From contig JBJEDT010000016.1 of NCBI GenBank assembly GCA_051872335.1, forward strand, positions 1 through 42,125: 42,125 nucleotides of DNA, written 5' to 3'. Numbering within the stretch: the first letter of the stretch is position 1; each line of letters opens with the position of its first letter. This document shows positions 15,545 to 24,007 of the stretch, piece by piece. A model generated the notes under the pieces. That model was given only the letters and a program-made list of their open reading frames with translations. It searched no databases and was not told the origin of the DNA. Source of the DNA: SUG2458 sp051872335. Lineage in GTDB: Bacteria > Bacillota_I > Bacilli_A > RFN20 > CAG-826. The translations under genes and the position numbers were made by a program.

Positions 15545-16042
15545 ATGAGAGTTAAAAATCTATTAGATGAAGATTTTGTCAATTTTAAAAAACCTTCTAT
15601 GTTTATAGCAACTTCTAAATGTGATTTTAAATGTGAGAAAGAATGCGGCGAAAAAATTTGTCAAAATTCTCCTCTTGCAACTACCCCTATTTATGATATT
15701 GAAGATGCCAAATTAATAAATCGTTATTTAAATAATGATATAACTGAAGCAGTTATTCTTGGCGGCCTTGAGCCTTTTGATACATTTGAAGAAGTATATT
15801 CCTTTATTTGGAGATTTAGACAATTATGCTATGATACAATTGTAATTTATACTGGATACTATCCAAGTGAAATTAAAGAACAATTAAAAAAATTATTTAA
15901 ATTTAATAATATTATAATTAAATTTGGAAGATATATTCCTCATGATACTTCTCGCCACGATGAAGTTTTGGGAATAACTTTGGCAAGTTCAAATCAATTT
16001 GCACAAACTATAGAAGATATTAAAAGGCAAATGGAGGAATAA
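15545..16042 (+). CDS. nrdG: Anaerobic RNR-activating radical SAM protein
   Basis: A 165-residue radical SAM activase that would install the glycyl radical on NrdD. The cluster-binding region has Cys26, Cys30 and Cys34 (SKCDFKCEKEC), a CX3CX3C version rather than CX3CX2C, with another Cys at 39. Similar Cys-rich variants occur in phage NrdG-like proteins (family knowledge). VILGGLEPFDTFEEV is the GGEP-like motif (GGLEP). Length is normal for NrdG. AAAGGAGAGA serves ATG 15545. It is followed after 1 base by the FTR-like gene. Confidence 0.82.
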   Translation: MRVKNLLDEDFVNFKKPSMFIATSKCDFKCEKECGEKICQNSPLATTPIYDIEDAKLINRYLNNDITEAVILGGLEPFDTFEEVYSFIWRFRQLCYDTIVIYTGYYPSEIKEQLKKLFKFNNIIIKFGRYIPHDTSRHDEVLGITLASSNQFAQTIEDIKRQMEE

Positions 16043-16043
16043 A

Positions 16044-16256
16044 ATGAAAAAGAAATTTACTGAAGATGACGAGTTAAAAGAAGAAATTTTATCTCAATTA
16101 AAAAATATAAATAAAACTTACGGGAAACCATATTGTCCTTGTGTAAACCCAGAGGCTTATAACGCGGATATAATTTGTCCTTGTAAAGAATTTAGAGAGA
16201 ATATTCCTGTGGGAGAAGAATGTCATTGTGGACTTTGGGTTAAGGTGGAAGAATGA
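16044..16256 (+). CDS. Ferredoxin:thioredoxin reductase catalytic-subunit-like protein
   Basis: A 70-residue protein carrying the CPC...CPC...CHC signature of FTR catalytic chains: CPC at 31-33, CPCKEF at 45-50, ECHCGL at 59-64. In FTRs these six Cys hold a 4Fe-4S cluster and a redox-active disulfide that passes electrons from ferredoxin to thioredoxin. The protein is shorter than plastid or bacterial FTRs (about 110 residues), and the Cys spacings are about 11 and 12, so it is a minimal variant. Its position directly after nrdD-nrdG, with a glutaredoxin in the same operon, suggests reduction of the RNR or its thiol partner using host ferredoxin; that is inference. TGGAGGAATAAA precedes ATG. 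Confidence 0.8.
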   Translation: MKKKFTEDDELKEEILSQLKNINKTYGKPYCPCVNPEAYNADIICPCKEFRENIPVGEECHCGLWVKVEE

Positions 16257-17371
16257 TAGAAAATAAAAAATATTTTATTCAAGAGATTAACGCCACAATT
16301 GCAAACAAAATAATGAAACAATATCATTACTCACACCAAGGTTTTCTTGGCTCTAAACTTAATTTAGGAATCTTTGATAAAGAAACCAGTGAACTTGTTG
16401 GTGCACTTCAATGGGGTCGTTCTGCGGCTCACAATATTCGACTTGATAAATACGTTGAAAATGATATTGAAGTAAGCGAGTATTTTGAACTTAATAGATT
16501 TTGTATGGCTGATAGCGAAGAAAAGAATAGTGAAAGTCAAGCTATATCTCTTGGAATAAAATGGATAAAACAAAATCGACCAGAAGTAAGATTGCTTGTA
16601 TCATATGCAGGAAGAAAAGAAGGCAATTATGGTTATATTTATCAAGCTACAAACTGGGAATATTTAGGTTATTTTATATCACCTGCTTTTTGGTTGTTAG
16701 ATGGGCAAGAATATCATCAATTAACTGTATGGCAAAAATATAATTTACATGGTGATAAAACTCTCTCAATGCTTGATGGAATATGTAGTTTATATCACGA
16801 CGTAAGACAATTTTGGAGCAAACAATTTATTTATATTCAACGTCTTGATAAAAGATTAAAACCAAAACCAATATATCCCTATCCAAAACCGTCTACTGAA
16901 TATCCTATAGTTACACAAGTTAAGATTCATAAAGAAGACCAAGATTTCCTAACAAAAAATAATATTTGTTCTGAAAAAGAAATTGAACATTTCTATTGTA
17001 ATACTATGAACTCCGGGCTTAATGGTAAATATAAGTTTGTGGTGTATAATCTTGACGGCACTATTGATGGTATTTATGGAAAAATAAGTGATATAAAAAT
17101 AGAAGGATATAAAGCTGAAGGGATTAGAGGTTCAATTAATAATGGTAAAAAATATAAAAATAAATATTTTAAAAAATTTAATTGCGGCGAAAGTATCCCT
17201 AATGAAATTGAAGTAGAAGCTATTTGTTGGATAGATGAAGAACCTTTTTATACAATGCCGGAGATTGTTAAATTTACTGGATTATCAAGACAAGCTGTTC
17301 AACAAAATCGAAAAAGAAACGGCAAAAAACTTAATGGACATAAAGTTATTTGGAATGAAGATACCGAATAG
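16253..17371 (+). CDS. Mom-like DNA-modification acyltransferase with C-terminal NUMOD-like region
   Basis: A 372-residue protein. Residues ~1-200 match the phage Mu Mom layout (GNAT-type fold): HYSHQGFLGSKLNLGIF, ELVGALQWG, ELNRFCM, ES.AISLGIKWIK, LLVSYAG, YGYIYQATNWEYLGY. Mom enzymes convert adenine in phage DNA to a carbamoylmethyl derivative and block restriction. Residues 203-220 are a Pro/Lys-rich linker (KPKPIYPYPKPSTEYP). Residues ~258-372 are unlike Mom: a VVYNLDGTIDGIYGKISDIK segment, then a GEPF-like YTMPEIVKFTGLSRQAVQQNRKR helix-turn-helix, reminiscent of the NUMOD modules of homing endonucleases. Its ATG overlaps the previous stop. Modification chemistry cannot be read from the sequence. 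Confidence 0.7.
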   Translation: MIENKKYFIQEINATIANKIMKQYHYSHQGFLGSKLNLGIFDKETSELVGALQWGRSAAHNIRLDKYVENDIEVSEYFELNRFCMADSEEKNSESQAISLGIKWIKQNRPEVRLLVSYAGRKEGNYGYIYQATNWEYLGYFISPAFWLLDGQEYHQLTVWQKYNLHGDKTLSMLDGICSLYHDVRQFWSKQFIYIQRLDKRLKPKPIYPYPKPSTEYPIVTQVKIHKEDQDFLTKNNICSEKEIEHFYCNTMNSGLNGKYKFVVYNLDGTIDGIYGKISDIKIEGYKAEGIRGSINNGKKYKNKYFKKFNCGESIPNEIEVEAICWIDEEPFYTMPEIVKFTGLSRQAVQQNRKRNGKKLNGHKVIWNEDTE

Positions 17372-17398
17372 AAAGTCAAGATTAATTCTTGACTTTTT
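17370..17398 (+). terminator. Intrinsic terminator containing the next -35 box
   Basis: Core stem AAAGTCAAGA (17372-17381) with TCTTGACTTT (17387-17396), loop TTAAT, extended by G-T and A-T pairs; then TTATATTTTTT. TTGACT (17389-17394) is in the 3' arm. Confidence 0.85.
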
Positions 17399-17417
17399 AT
17401 ATTTTTTATGATATAAT
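17389..17417 (+). promoter_or_regulatory. Promoter, TTGACT-17-TGA-TATAAT
   Basis: TTGACT 17389-17394, TATAAT 17412-17417, spacer 17, extended -10. It overlaps the upstream terminator and drives the GIY-YIG gene and the gyrase genes. Confidence 0.85.
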
Positions 17418-17441
17418 TATATTATAAAAGGAGGGGAGAAA

Positions 17442-18173
17442 TTGAATAAAGATATTTATATAATTAAAAATACAGTTAATAATAAGGTGTATATAGGGCA
17501 AGCGATAGATACACACAAAAGATTTATATCACATTGTTCTAGAGCAAAGATAAATAAAGATAATTCTCCACTTCATGACGCCATACATAAATATGGAAAG
17601 GAGAAATTTTATTATGAAATATTAGAACATCAGATTTCAAATTATAATGAAAAAGAGCAATATTGGATAAAATATTACAATAGTCTTGTACCTTATGGAT
17701 ACAATCTTTTAAAAGGAGGTAATGACCCTCCTTATCATAGAGGAGAAGAATGCCCTAATGCTGTTATAACTCAAGAAATAGCAAAGAATATTATAAATGA
17801 TTTATTAAATTCATCATTAAAAATAAAACAAATTGCTTATAAATATAATATAGAATATTCTCTTGTTAGGCATATTAATTATGGAGAATCTTGGAAAGAT
17901 AGTAATTTAAATTATCCTCTTAGAAAGAAAGATGAAAGATATTCTATCGAAGAAAATTCTGCGGTATTAAATCAAATTTATTGGCTTTTAGAATATTCTT
18001 CATGTTCAACCGAACAAATTGGGGCATACTTTAAGGTAGGACGAAAAACCGTTGATAAAATAAATAATGGAAAAACACATTTTTGTCAGGAAAGAGAATA
18101 TCCAATTCGTAAAAAACGAAAAAGAAGTTCTGAAGAAGTTGAAGAAGCTTTAATACGAGGAGGCTTGATATGA
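17442..18173 (+). CDS. GIY-YIG homing endonuclease upstream of the gyrase B gene
   Basis: A 243-residue protein with DIYIIKN and KVYIGQAIDTHKRFISH (GIY-YIG motifs plus Arg/His), LHDAIHKYG, and the conserved Glu in NEKEQYWIKYYNSLVPYGYN. The C-terminal half has two short helix-turn-helix-like segments (IKQIAYKYNIEYSLVRHI, TEQIGAYFKVGRKTVDKI), the usual DNA-recognition part of this group. TTG 17442 is the start: AAAGGAGGGGAG lies 5-8 bases upstream and no ATG fits. Its TGA overlaps the GyrB ATG. It is a free-standing relative of the intron-borne enzyme at 19856. Confidence 0.85.
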   Translation: MNKDIYIIKNTVNNKVYIGQAIDTHKRFISHCSRAKINKDNSPLHDAIHKYGKEKFYYEILEHQISNYNEKEQYWIKYYNSLVPYGYNLLKGGNDPPYHRGEECPNAVITQEIAKNIINDLLNSSLKIKQIAYKYNIEYSLVRHINYGESWKDSNLNYPLRKKDERYSIEENSAVLNQIYWLLEYSSCSTEQIGAYFKVGRKTVDKINNGKTHFCQEREYPIRKKRKRSSEEVEEALIRGGLI

Positions 18174-19630
18174 GTAATTATGGAATAGAAGATATAGAAA
18201 GTCTTTCATTTAAAGACGGCGTAAGGGCAAGGATTCCAATGTATCTTGGAACAGATGACACAGAAGGAATTTATCAGGCTCTAAAGGAGGTTATTAATAA
18301 TTCTACTGATGAGGCTCTAATGGGCTTTGGAGATAAAATAACTATAATAGTTAATGAAACAACTGGTTTTGTAAGTGTTGAAGATGAAGGAAGAGGAATC
18401 CCCTTTGGCATAAGAGATAATGGAGAAAATGTTCTTGTTTCAATATTTTCAAAATCTCACACAGGTGGAAAATTTAATAATAAAAATTATACTACTGTTA
18501 GTGGATTGAATGGGATAGGAATTAAGGCTACCTGTTTATCTTCAGAAGAGTTTTATGCCACATCTTATAGAGATAATTCTAAGGCAAGTGTAATTTTTAA
18601 AAAAGGAGATTTAATTTCATATAAAGAAGAATATACTAACCATAAAAATGGTACTTATGTGAAATTTAAACCAGACCCAATTGTATTTAAAAATATGACA
18701 AATGGATTTACTTACAATAAAATTTGTGAAAATATTAAAATTATTTCATATCTCACAAAAGGAGTTACATTCATTGTTAAAAATGAAATGTCAAAAGAAG
18801 AAAAAATATTTTGTTCAGAAAATGGAATTGCAGATTTTATAAAGGACAATGTAACTAAACCACTTATGCGGGCCCCTATAATTTGTTCTGCAAAAGACGA
18901 AACAGATGAAGTTGAAGTCGCTTTTATGTGGACTGGTGGTTCAGAAACGTCATATGTTTTTGTAAATGGTTTAATTTGTGAACAAGGAGGAACTCCCGTA
19001 ACTGGAGCAAAGACAACTATCACAACATCAATTAAGAGATTGTCTAAAAAAGATTTTGATCCAGAATTAATAAGAAAAGGACTTGTATATGCTATTAATT
19101 GTAAAGTAGCAAATCCTTCTTTTGCTAATCAGACAAAAAGTAAAATCAATAATCCAAATTTAAGAACTCTTGTTTCACAAGCATTTAAAGAAGGATTGGA
19201 AGAATTTTCAAATGTTCCGGAATTTTCTTCGATAATTGAAATGATGATTAAATTTCAAAAGGCAGAGAAAGCCGCCGATAAAGCAAGAGAGGCAATTCTT
19301 AGTCATACTAAAGAAATGAATGATATAAGAAAAAATAAACTTGCCTTTATTGAAAAACTTAGCGATGCAGAGAATCTTGGTCAAGATGCTGTTCTTTGTA
19401 TTGTAGAGGGCGATAGTGCAGGAGATTCTGTGGCTATTGGTAGAGACACAAAGAAATATGGTATTCTTCGTATTCGTGGTAAAATGAAAAATTGTCTTAA
19501 AGCAGAAGATGAAGAAATTTATAAGAACGAAGAAATTAAAATGTTACTTTATTCCCTTGGTATTGATATTAATAACTATGACCCAAAAAAATTAAGATAT
19601 GGAAAAGTTGCGATTCTTGTTGATCCGGAT
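18170..19630 (+). CDS. gyrB: DNA gyrase subunit B-like (type IIA topoisomerase), exon 1
   Basis: First exon, 487 codons, of a 619-residue subunit that binds ATP and drives strand passage with the GyrA-like partner. The GHKL ATPase motifs are EVINNSTDEA (Asn box), VEDEGRGIP and GLNGIGIKAT. A transducer domain follows, then the TOPRIM start with its Glu in LCIVEGDSAG, and the exon ends at VDPD, inside the TOPRIM DxDxDG motif. Reading on past 19630 gives only nine codons to a stop in the intron. ATG overlaps the upstream GIY-YIG gene's stop. A phage-encoded gyrase-like enzyme lets the phage relieve supercoils during its own replication. Confidence 0.92.
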
Positions 19631-20678
19631 AAGTTACATTGTCCGAAAATGCTTTAGTCTTCGCTAGGACGGTCTACATATAAATGTAGGCTAACGGTAT
19701 CAGAAAAATAAGACCGCCTATTGAAACCACAAGAGATAATAGGCAATCCCAAGGACGAATAATCTGACTAAGAAACCCTAAACCTGAAATATGGTGAGAT
19801 AAAGGGAATACCGTGGGAATCATAATTAATTCATTTCTATTATGGTGGTGATGCTATGATAGGAATATATAAAATTACAAATAAAATAAATTGTAAAATT
19901 TATATTGGACAATCTAATGATATAAAAAGAAGATTCTTAGAGCATACTTATAGAGATAAACTTCCTATTGATATTGCTATTAAGAAATATGGAAAAGAAA
20001 ATTTTTCTTTTGAAATATTAGAAGAATGTTCAACCGAACAATTAAATGAAAAAGAAACATATTGGATAAAAGAATTAAAAGCTTTGGAATATGGCTATAA
20101 TTGCACAATTGGTGGAGACCAACAATCCCAAGGAAGTTATAATGGAAGAGCAATCTTAATTGAAGAAGAGGTTGAGCTTATTAGAAAAGCCTATGCCAAT
20201 CACGAAAGAAGAAAAGATGTTTATAAAAATTTTGAAAACAAAATATCTTTTTCTACTTTTGCAAATATATGGGATGGATCAAGTTGGGGTCATATAATGC
20301 CAGAAGTTTTTACAGAGGAAAATAAAAAATATTACTCTACAGAAGCCACAAACGGAGAAAAATCTACAAACGCAAAATTCTCCAACGAAGAAGTAATAAA
20401 AATACGAGAAAGATATGTTTCTGAAAACGCAAAAACTATTTATGAAGACTACAAAAATAGATGTAGTTATAATACCCTACAACAAATACTATGGGGTAGA
20501 ACATATAAAAATTTACCAATTTATAAAAAGAAAGAAAAGAAATGGATTAATAAATGAAGCCTGTATCGACTATCTCCGTGAAGGAGAGTACTGGTGTTAT
20601 TAGCACGCACTGGGAAAGAGCATTCTCTCAAAGAGAGTAAAATATAGTCAGGGCCAGTTCGAAAGACTGGAACAACCG
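19631..20678 (+). mobile_element. Group I intron inside the GyrB TOPRIM motif
   Basis: 1048 bases. The 5' site is fixed by P1: exon CGGAT (19626-19630) pairs with GTCCG (19641-19645), the last pair being the diagnostic U-G wobble. P10: CATT (19637-19640) with exon-2 GATG (20679-20682). P7: CTGACTA (19764-19770) with TAGTCAG (20645-20651). The intron ends in G at 20678 after a CCAGT/ACTGG hairpin. Splicing yields VDPD-DDGYHI, which restores DxDxDGxHI. It encodes a GIY-YIG enzyme. The core (19646-19855) and 3' core (20558-20678) hold no other gene. Confidence 0.92.
19856..20557 (+). CDS. Intron-encoded GIY-YIG homing endonuclease
   Basis: A 233-residue protein: GIYKITN and KIYIGQSNDIKRRFLEH motifs, conserved Glu in NEKETYWIKELKALEYGYN, and C-terminal charged repeats with helix-turn-helix-like character (VELIRKAYANHERRKDVY, VIKIRERYVSENAKTIYEDY) for target recognition. 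It lies between the 5' and 3' halves of the group I core, as in other intron-borne homing genes. The RBS (GGTGGTGATGCT) is modest, consistent with low expression. Confidence 0.9.
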   Translation: MIGIYKITNKINCKIYIGQSNDIKRRFLEHTYRDKLPIDIAIKKYGKENFSFEILEECSTEQLNEKETYWIKELKALEYGYNCTIGGDQQSQGSYNGRAILIEEEVELIRKAYANHERRKDVYKNFENKISFSTFANIWDGSSWGHIMPEVFTEENKKYYSTEATNGEKSTNAKFSNEEVIKIRERYVSENAKTIYEDYKNRCSYNTLQQILWGRTYKNLPIYKKKEKKWINK

Positions 20679-21077
20679 GATGATGGATACCATATAGCAC
20701 TTTTAATTATGGCAAATCTTCACAGACTTTGTCCTCAATTCTTAAAAGAAAATCGTCTATATTGGTTGCGTTCTCCATTATTTATTGAGCAAGATAAAAA
20801 CAAAAACCCTATTAGTTGGTATTATACTGATGAAGAGTTTAATAAAGTACGAGGAACTCTTAAAGGAAATATAAAAAGAATTAAAGGTCTTGGTGCATTA
20901 GGAGAAGAAGATTTAAAAGCAACTTTATTCTCATCAACTGGCGGCCAGCTAATGGATGAAATAGAATATTCTTCAGAAGGAATAGAGCAACTTTGTAATC
21001 TTATGGGTGTAGAAATCGCTCCAAGAAAAGATTTTGTAATGTCAAAAATAGATTTTTCAGAATATGGTAATATGTAA
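20679..21077 (+). CDS. gyrB: DNA gyrase subunit B-like, exon 2
   Basis: 132 residues that complete the TOPRIM domain: DDGYHIALLIMANLHRLCPQFL, then RLYWLRSPLFI, a KGLGALGEEDLKATLF segment (the GLG-like region after TOPRIM), and a short tail. Joined to exon 1 the product is 619 residues, in frame. Starting translation at ATG 20709 would lose the catalytic Asps, so 20709 is not a real start. It is 12 bases before the GyrA-like start. Confidence 0.9.
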   Translation, partial: DDGYHIALLIMANLHRLCPQFLKENRLYWLRSPLFIEQDKNKNPISWYYTDEEFNKVRGTLKGNIKRIKGLGALGEEDLKATLFSSTGGQLMDEIEYSSEGIEQLCNLMGVEIAPRKDFVMSKIDFSEYGNM

Positions 21078-21089
21078 GGAGTGAATAGC

Positions 21090-23459
21090 TTGAAAATAAA
21101 TTTACTTGATGCAGTAGAAGAAAGTTTTTCTATCTACGCTGCAATGACAATTCAAGATAGAGCTATAGTTGATGCGAGAGATGGTTTAAAACCGGCTCCT
21201 CGTCAATGTATGTATGCTCAATATCTTGATAAAATTACTTATAAGAAACCTTTTAAAAAGTCAGCAAAATCAGTTTCTGCTTCAATGGACCATTTTTATG
21301 TTCATGGTGACGCTTCTTGCTATGCTCTTTTAACTCGTATGGCAAAAGTATTTACAATGAATCATCCTCTTGAAGATTTTGATGGTTCTTATGGTACAAT
21401 ATCAAGCGGTAATGGTGAGGCCGCATATCGTTATACAGAAATGAGGCTTGGCGAACTTGGTTATTCTATGATAGAAGGAATTGAAAAAGAATGTATAGAT
21501 AAATGGTTTAATAACTATGATGATACGGAGCAATTCCCATCTGTATTTCCTTCTCTTGGTTTTTACAATATCTGCAATGGCTCATTAGGTATTGCTACAG
21601 CTATAAGCTCATCAATTCCTCAGTTTAATCTGCGAGAAATGAATGAAGCCATGATTAAACTTTTATGGAATCCAGATATAGATTATGATGAAATATACTG
21701 TGCTCCCGATTTTTGTGTTGGCGGCACAATACTTAATGCTGATGAAGTAAAAGAATCTCTTAAAGAAGGACATGGAAGAAGTATTATTTTAAGAAGTTCT
21801 GTTGATTATGATGCTGAGGAACATTGTTTATATATTACTGAAGTACCTTATGGGGTTTATACAAGTACTATTATTAGTCAAATTAAAAATTGTGTTGAAG
21901 ATGGTAGTCTAATTGGAATAAAGAAAATAGATGACCTTTCTACTAAGAAAGCTAATATTAAAATTATTCTTGAAAAAGGAATTAATGTAACTAAATTCAT
22001 TAAACAGTTATATAAATTAACTTCTGTTCAGGATAGTTATACTATTAACATGGTAATGCTTGACCGTGGCACAACTCCAAAGGTTTTTGGTTGGAGAGAA
22101 GCATTACAGGCTCATCTTAATCATGAAATTGATGTAAGAACTAAGATTCATGAGTTTGAAATCAGAAAGATTGACGCGAGAATTAATATTATAGATGGTA
22201 TGTTACTTGCTATTGCTAATATTGACGAAGTTGTTAAATTAATTAAGTCATCAAAAAACAAAGCTGAATCTAAAACTAAATTAATTGAAAGATTTGGTTT
22301 TAATGAGCCACAAGTAGAAGCAATTCTTAAAATGACTCTTTCAAGATTAACCAATCTTGAAATTCAATCATTTAAAGATGAAAAAGAAAAGCTTCTTGAA
22401 GACAAAGCATATCATACTTCTGTTCTCGAATCTAAAGAACTTCTTTATAAAGAAATAGAATCTGGATTAAGAGAAGTTGCTAATAAGTTTGGTCATGATA
22501 GAAGAACTAAGCTTATGAATCTCGACTATAAAAAGAAAGATGATAATGACGTTGAGCCAGTTGAAAAGAAAGAACTTCTTATTCATTTTACTAATCTTGG
22601 CAATATCTATACTCAAGAATCTACAACTCTTATGCTTTCTCGTCGCGGTGGAAAAGGTTCAAAGATAAAATTGGCAAAAAATGAAGTAATTATGCAAACC
22701 ATCAATGACGATAACTTCAGTTCCCTTTTAGCTTTTTCTAATAAGGGAAAAATGTATACTCTTAATATTGATGATTTGCCGGTTAATGCCAAGGTTAATA
22801 TTGCTCAATATTTTGAATTTGAAAATGGAGAACATATTACTACTGCAACCTCACTTGCAAGAAAAAATGAAGTTAAATACTTTACTTTTATTACAAAGAA
22901 TGGTATGATAAAGAAAACAAAAGCTTCTGAATATGAACATAAAAGAGGTAAATCGCTGAAAGCAATTAATCTTAAAGAAGATGATGAAGTAGTTAATGTT
23001 CATTTTACAAATAATGAAAAAGTTGGAATTTTGACTTACAATGGAAATTTTGTTATAATAGATACAGAAGAAATTAATCCAATCGGTCGTGCAACCGCGG
23101 GAGTTAAAGCAATTAAATTAAATGATGATGATTATGTAATTTCTTCAAAGTCAATTAAGACTAATGACATATTTATGATAACAACTTCAAAGCGAGGTTT
23201 GATTAAAAAATCTTCTCTTGATGATTTTCCAGTTTGCAATCGCGGCATAAAGGGCAAGAAAATCTCTGGAATAAGAGATGAAGATAAAATAGTTGATTTT
23301 TTGACTCTTTCAGAAGATTATGATATAATAAACATATCTAATCGAGGAACAATTAAATTTAATACCTCTGATTTACGAGTTCTTTCTCGTGATGCAACAG
23401 GGGTTAAGGCGATTAAACTTGATGATAATGATTATATTGTTAGTATAGTTAAAGGATAG
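21090..23459 (+). CDS. gyrA: DNA gyrase subunit A-like (type IIA topoisomerase)
   Basis: A 789-residue subunit that cuts and religates the gate DNA segment. The catalytic Tyr115 is in YRYTEMRL. RAIVDARDGLKPAPRQ is the family opening and YSYGTISSG-like loops precede the active site. The C-terminal ~300 residues are a beta-pinwheel, with SRRGGKGSKI as a GyrA-box-like motif, so it is closer to gyrase than to topoisomerase IV. Start is TTG 21090: AAGGAG at 21076-21081 lies 8 bases upstream, while GTG 21081 falls inside that site. It overlaps nothing and follows exon 2 of gyrB, forming one operon. Confidence 0.9.
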   Translation: MKINLLDAVEESFSIYAAMTIQDRAIVDARDGLKPAPRQCMYAQYLDKITYKKPFKKSAKSVSASMDHFYVHGDASCYALLTRMAKVFTMNHPLEDFDGSYGTISSGNGEAAYRYTEMRLGELGYSMIEGIEKECIDKWFNNYDDTEQFPSVFPSLGFYNICNGSLGIATAISSSIPQFNLREMNEAMIKLLWNPDIDYDEIYCAPDFCVGGTILNADEVKESLKEGHGRSIILRSSVDYDAEEHCLYITEVPYGVYTSTIISQIKNCVEDGSLIGIKKIDDLSTKKANIKIILEKGINVTKFIKQLYKLTSVQDSYTINMVMLDRGTTPKVFGWREALQAHLNHEIDVRTKIHEFEIRKIDARINIIDGMLLAIANIDEVVKLIKSSKNKAESKTKLIERFGFNEPQVEAILKMTLSRLTNLEIQSFKDEKEKLLEDKAYHTSVLESKELLYKEIESGLREVANKFGHDRRTKLMNLDYKKKDDNDVEPVEKKELLIHFTNLGNIYTQESTTLMLSRRGGKGSKIKLAKNEVIMQTINDDNFSSLLAFSNKGKMYTLNIDDLPVNAKVNIAQYFEFENGEHITTATSLARKNEVKYFTFITKNGMIKKTKASEYEHKRGKSLKAINLKEDDEVVNVHFTNNEKVGILTYNGNFVIIDTEEINPIGRATAGVKAIKLNDDDYVISSKSIKTNDIFMITTSKRGLIKKSSLDDFPVCNRGIKGKKISGIRDEDKIVDFLTLSEDYDIINISNRGTIKFNTSDLRVLSRDATGVKAIKLDDNDYIVSIVKG

Positions 23460-23467
23460 TTAAAATC

Positions 23468-23496
23468 TTGACTTATATAATAAAATATGATATAAT
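23468..23496 (+). promoter_or_regulatory. Promoter, TTGACT-17-TGA-TATAAT
   Basis: TTGACT 23468-23473, TATAAT 23491-23496, spacer 17, extended -10; it precedes the gene at 23514. Confidence 0.85.
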
Positions 23497-23513
23497 ATTT
23501 AAGAGGGAGAAAT

Positions 23514-23885
23514 ATGGAAGAAAAAATTCAAATTATTAAAGAAAATAGAGATGCGGCTATAGCCGCCCTCAATTCTTATCTTGATAAAATTTATGGATTA
23601 ACAGACCAGTATTTTACAAGTGATGGCAAATTAAAAGAAGGCTTAACAAAAGATGAAAAATTAGAAAAGTTTCTTTTAGAACTTAGAGAAGATGCTTCTA
23701 AGTATGAATCTGTTCGTCGTAAAATAATTGATGAGGATTATAACTTATCTTTAAAGGATATTAATTATGTTGCCTTAGCTTTTACATATGTATCAGCAAC
23801 ATGGCAGACAATAATTAAAAATCTTACAAAAGCAATTGAAGAAACAAAACCTATTGTTTTTAAATTAATGGAAAAGAAAAATTAA
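23514..23885 (+). CDS. Helical protein of unknown function
   Basis: A 123-residue, mostly helical, charged protein: helix 1 EEKIQIIKENRDAAIAALNSY, then DQYFTSDGKLKEGLTKDEKLEKFLLELRED, and the C-terminal helix LAFTYVSATWQTIIKNLTKAIEE. It has no motif I can name. It is a single-gene unit bracketed by two promoters, upstream of the ssDNA-binding and recombination genes. GAGGGAGAAAT precedes ATG 23514. Confidence 0.65.
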   Translation: MEEKIQIIKENRDAAIAALNSYLDKIYGLTDQYFTSDGKLKEGLTKDEKLEKFLLELREDASKYESVRRKIIDEDYNLSLKDINYVALAFTYVSATWQTIIKNLTKAIEETKPIVFKLMEKKN

Positions 23886-23889
23886 AGTT

Positions 23890-23918
23890 TTGACTTTCTA
23901 TTGAGATTATGATATAAT
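23890..23918 (+). promoter_or_regulatory. Promoter, TTGACT-17-TGA-TATAAT
   Basis: TTGACT 23890-23895, TATAAT 23913-23918, spacer 17, extended -10. It starts the highly expressed-looking 24008-25280 block. Confidence 0.85.
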
Positions 23919-23933
23919 AAATATATAAGTTAA

Positions 23934-23960
23934 TAAATAGCAAGTATCACCTGCTATTTA
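23934..23960 (+). other. 5' leader hairpin
   Basis: 9-bp stem TAAATAGCA (23934-23942) with TGCTATTTA (23952-23960), loop of 9 bases, in an ~85-base untranslated leader before AAGGAGG and ATG 24008. It has no U-tract, so an mRNA-stabilising role is more likely than termination; that is inference. Confidence 0.5.
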
Positions 23961-24007
23961 AATATAATATTAATAAATTTATTTTAATTCTAAGGAGGAA
24001 TTTAATT

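Noticed and set aside
18712..19023. Minus-strand frame opposite gyrB exon 1
   Set aside because: No ribosome site and no recognisable domain; the plus strand carries GHKL motifs.
19631..19657. GyrB as a truncated pseudogene ending at 19657
   Set aside because: P1/P10 pairing and P7 place a group I intron exactly at this point and the exons rejoin in frame.
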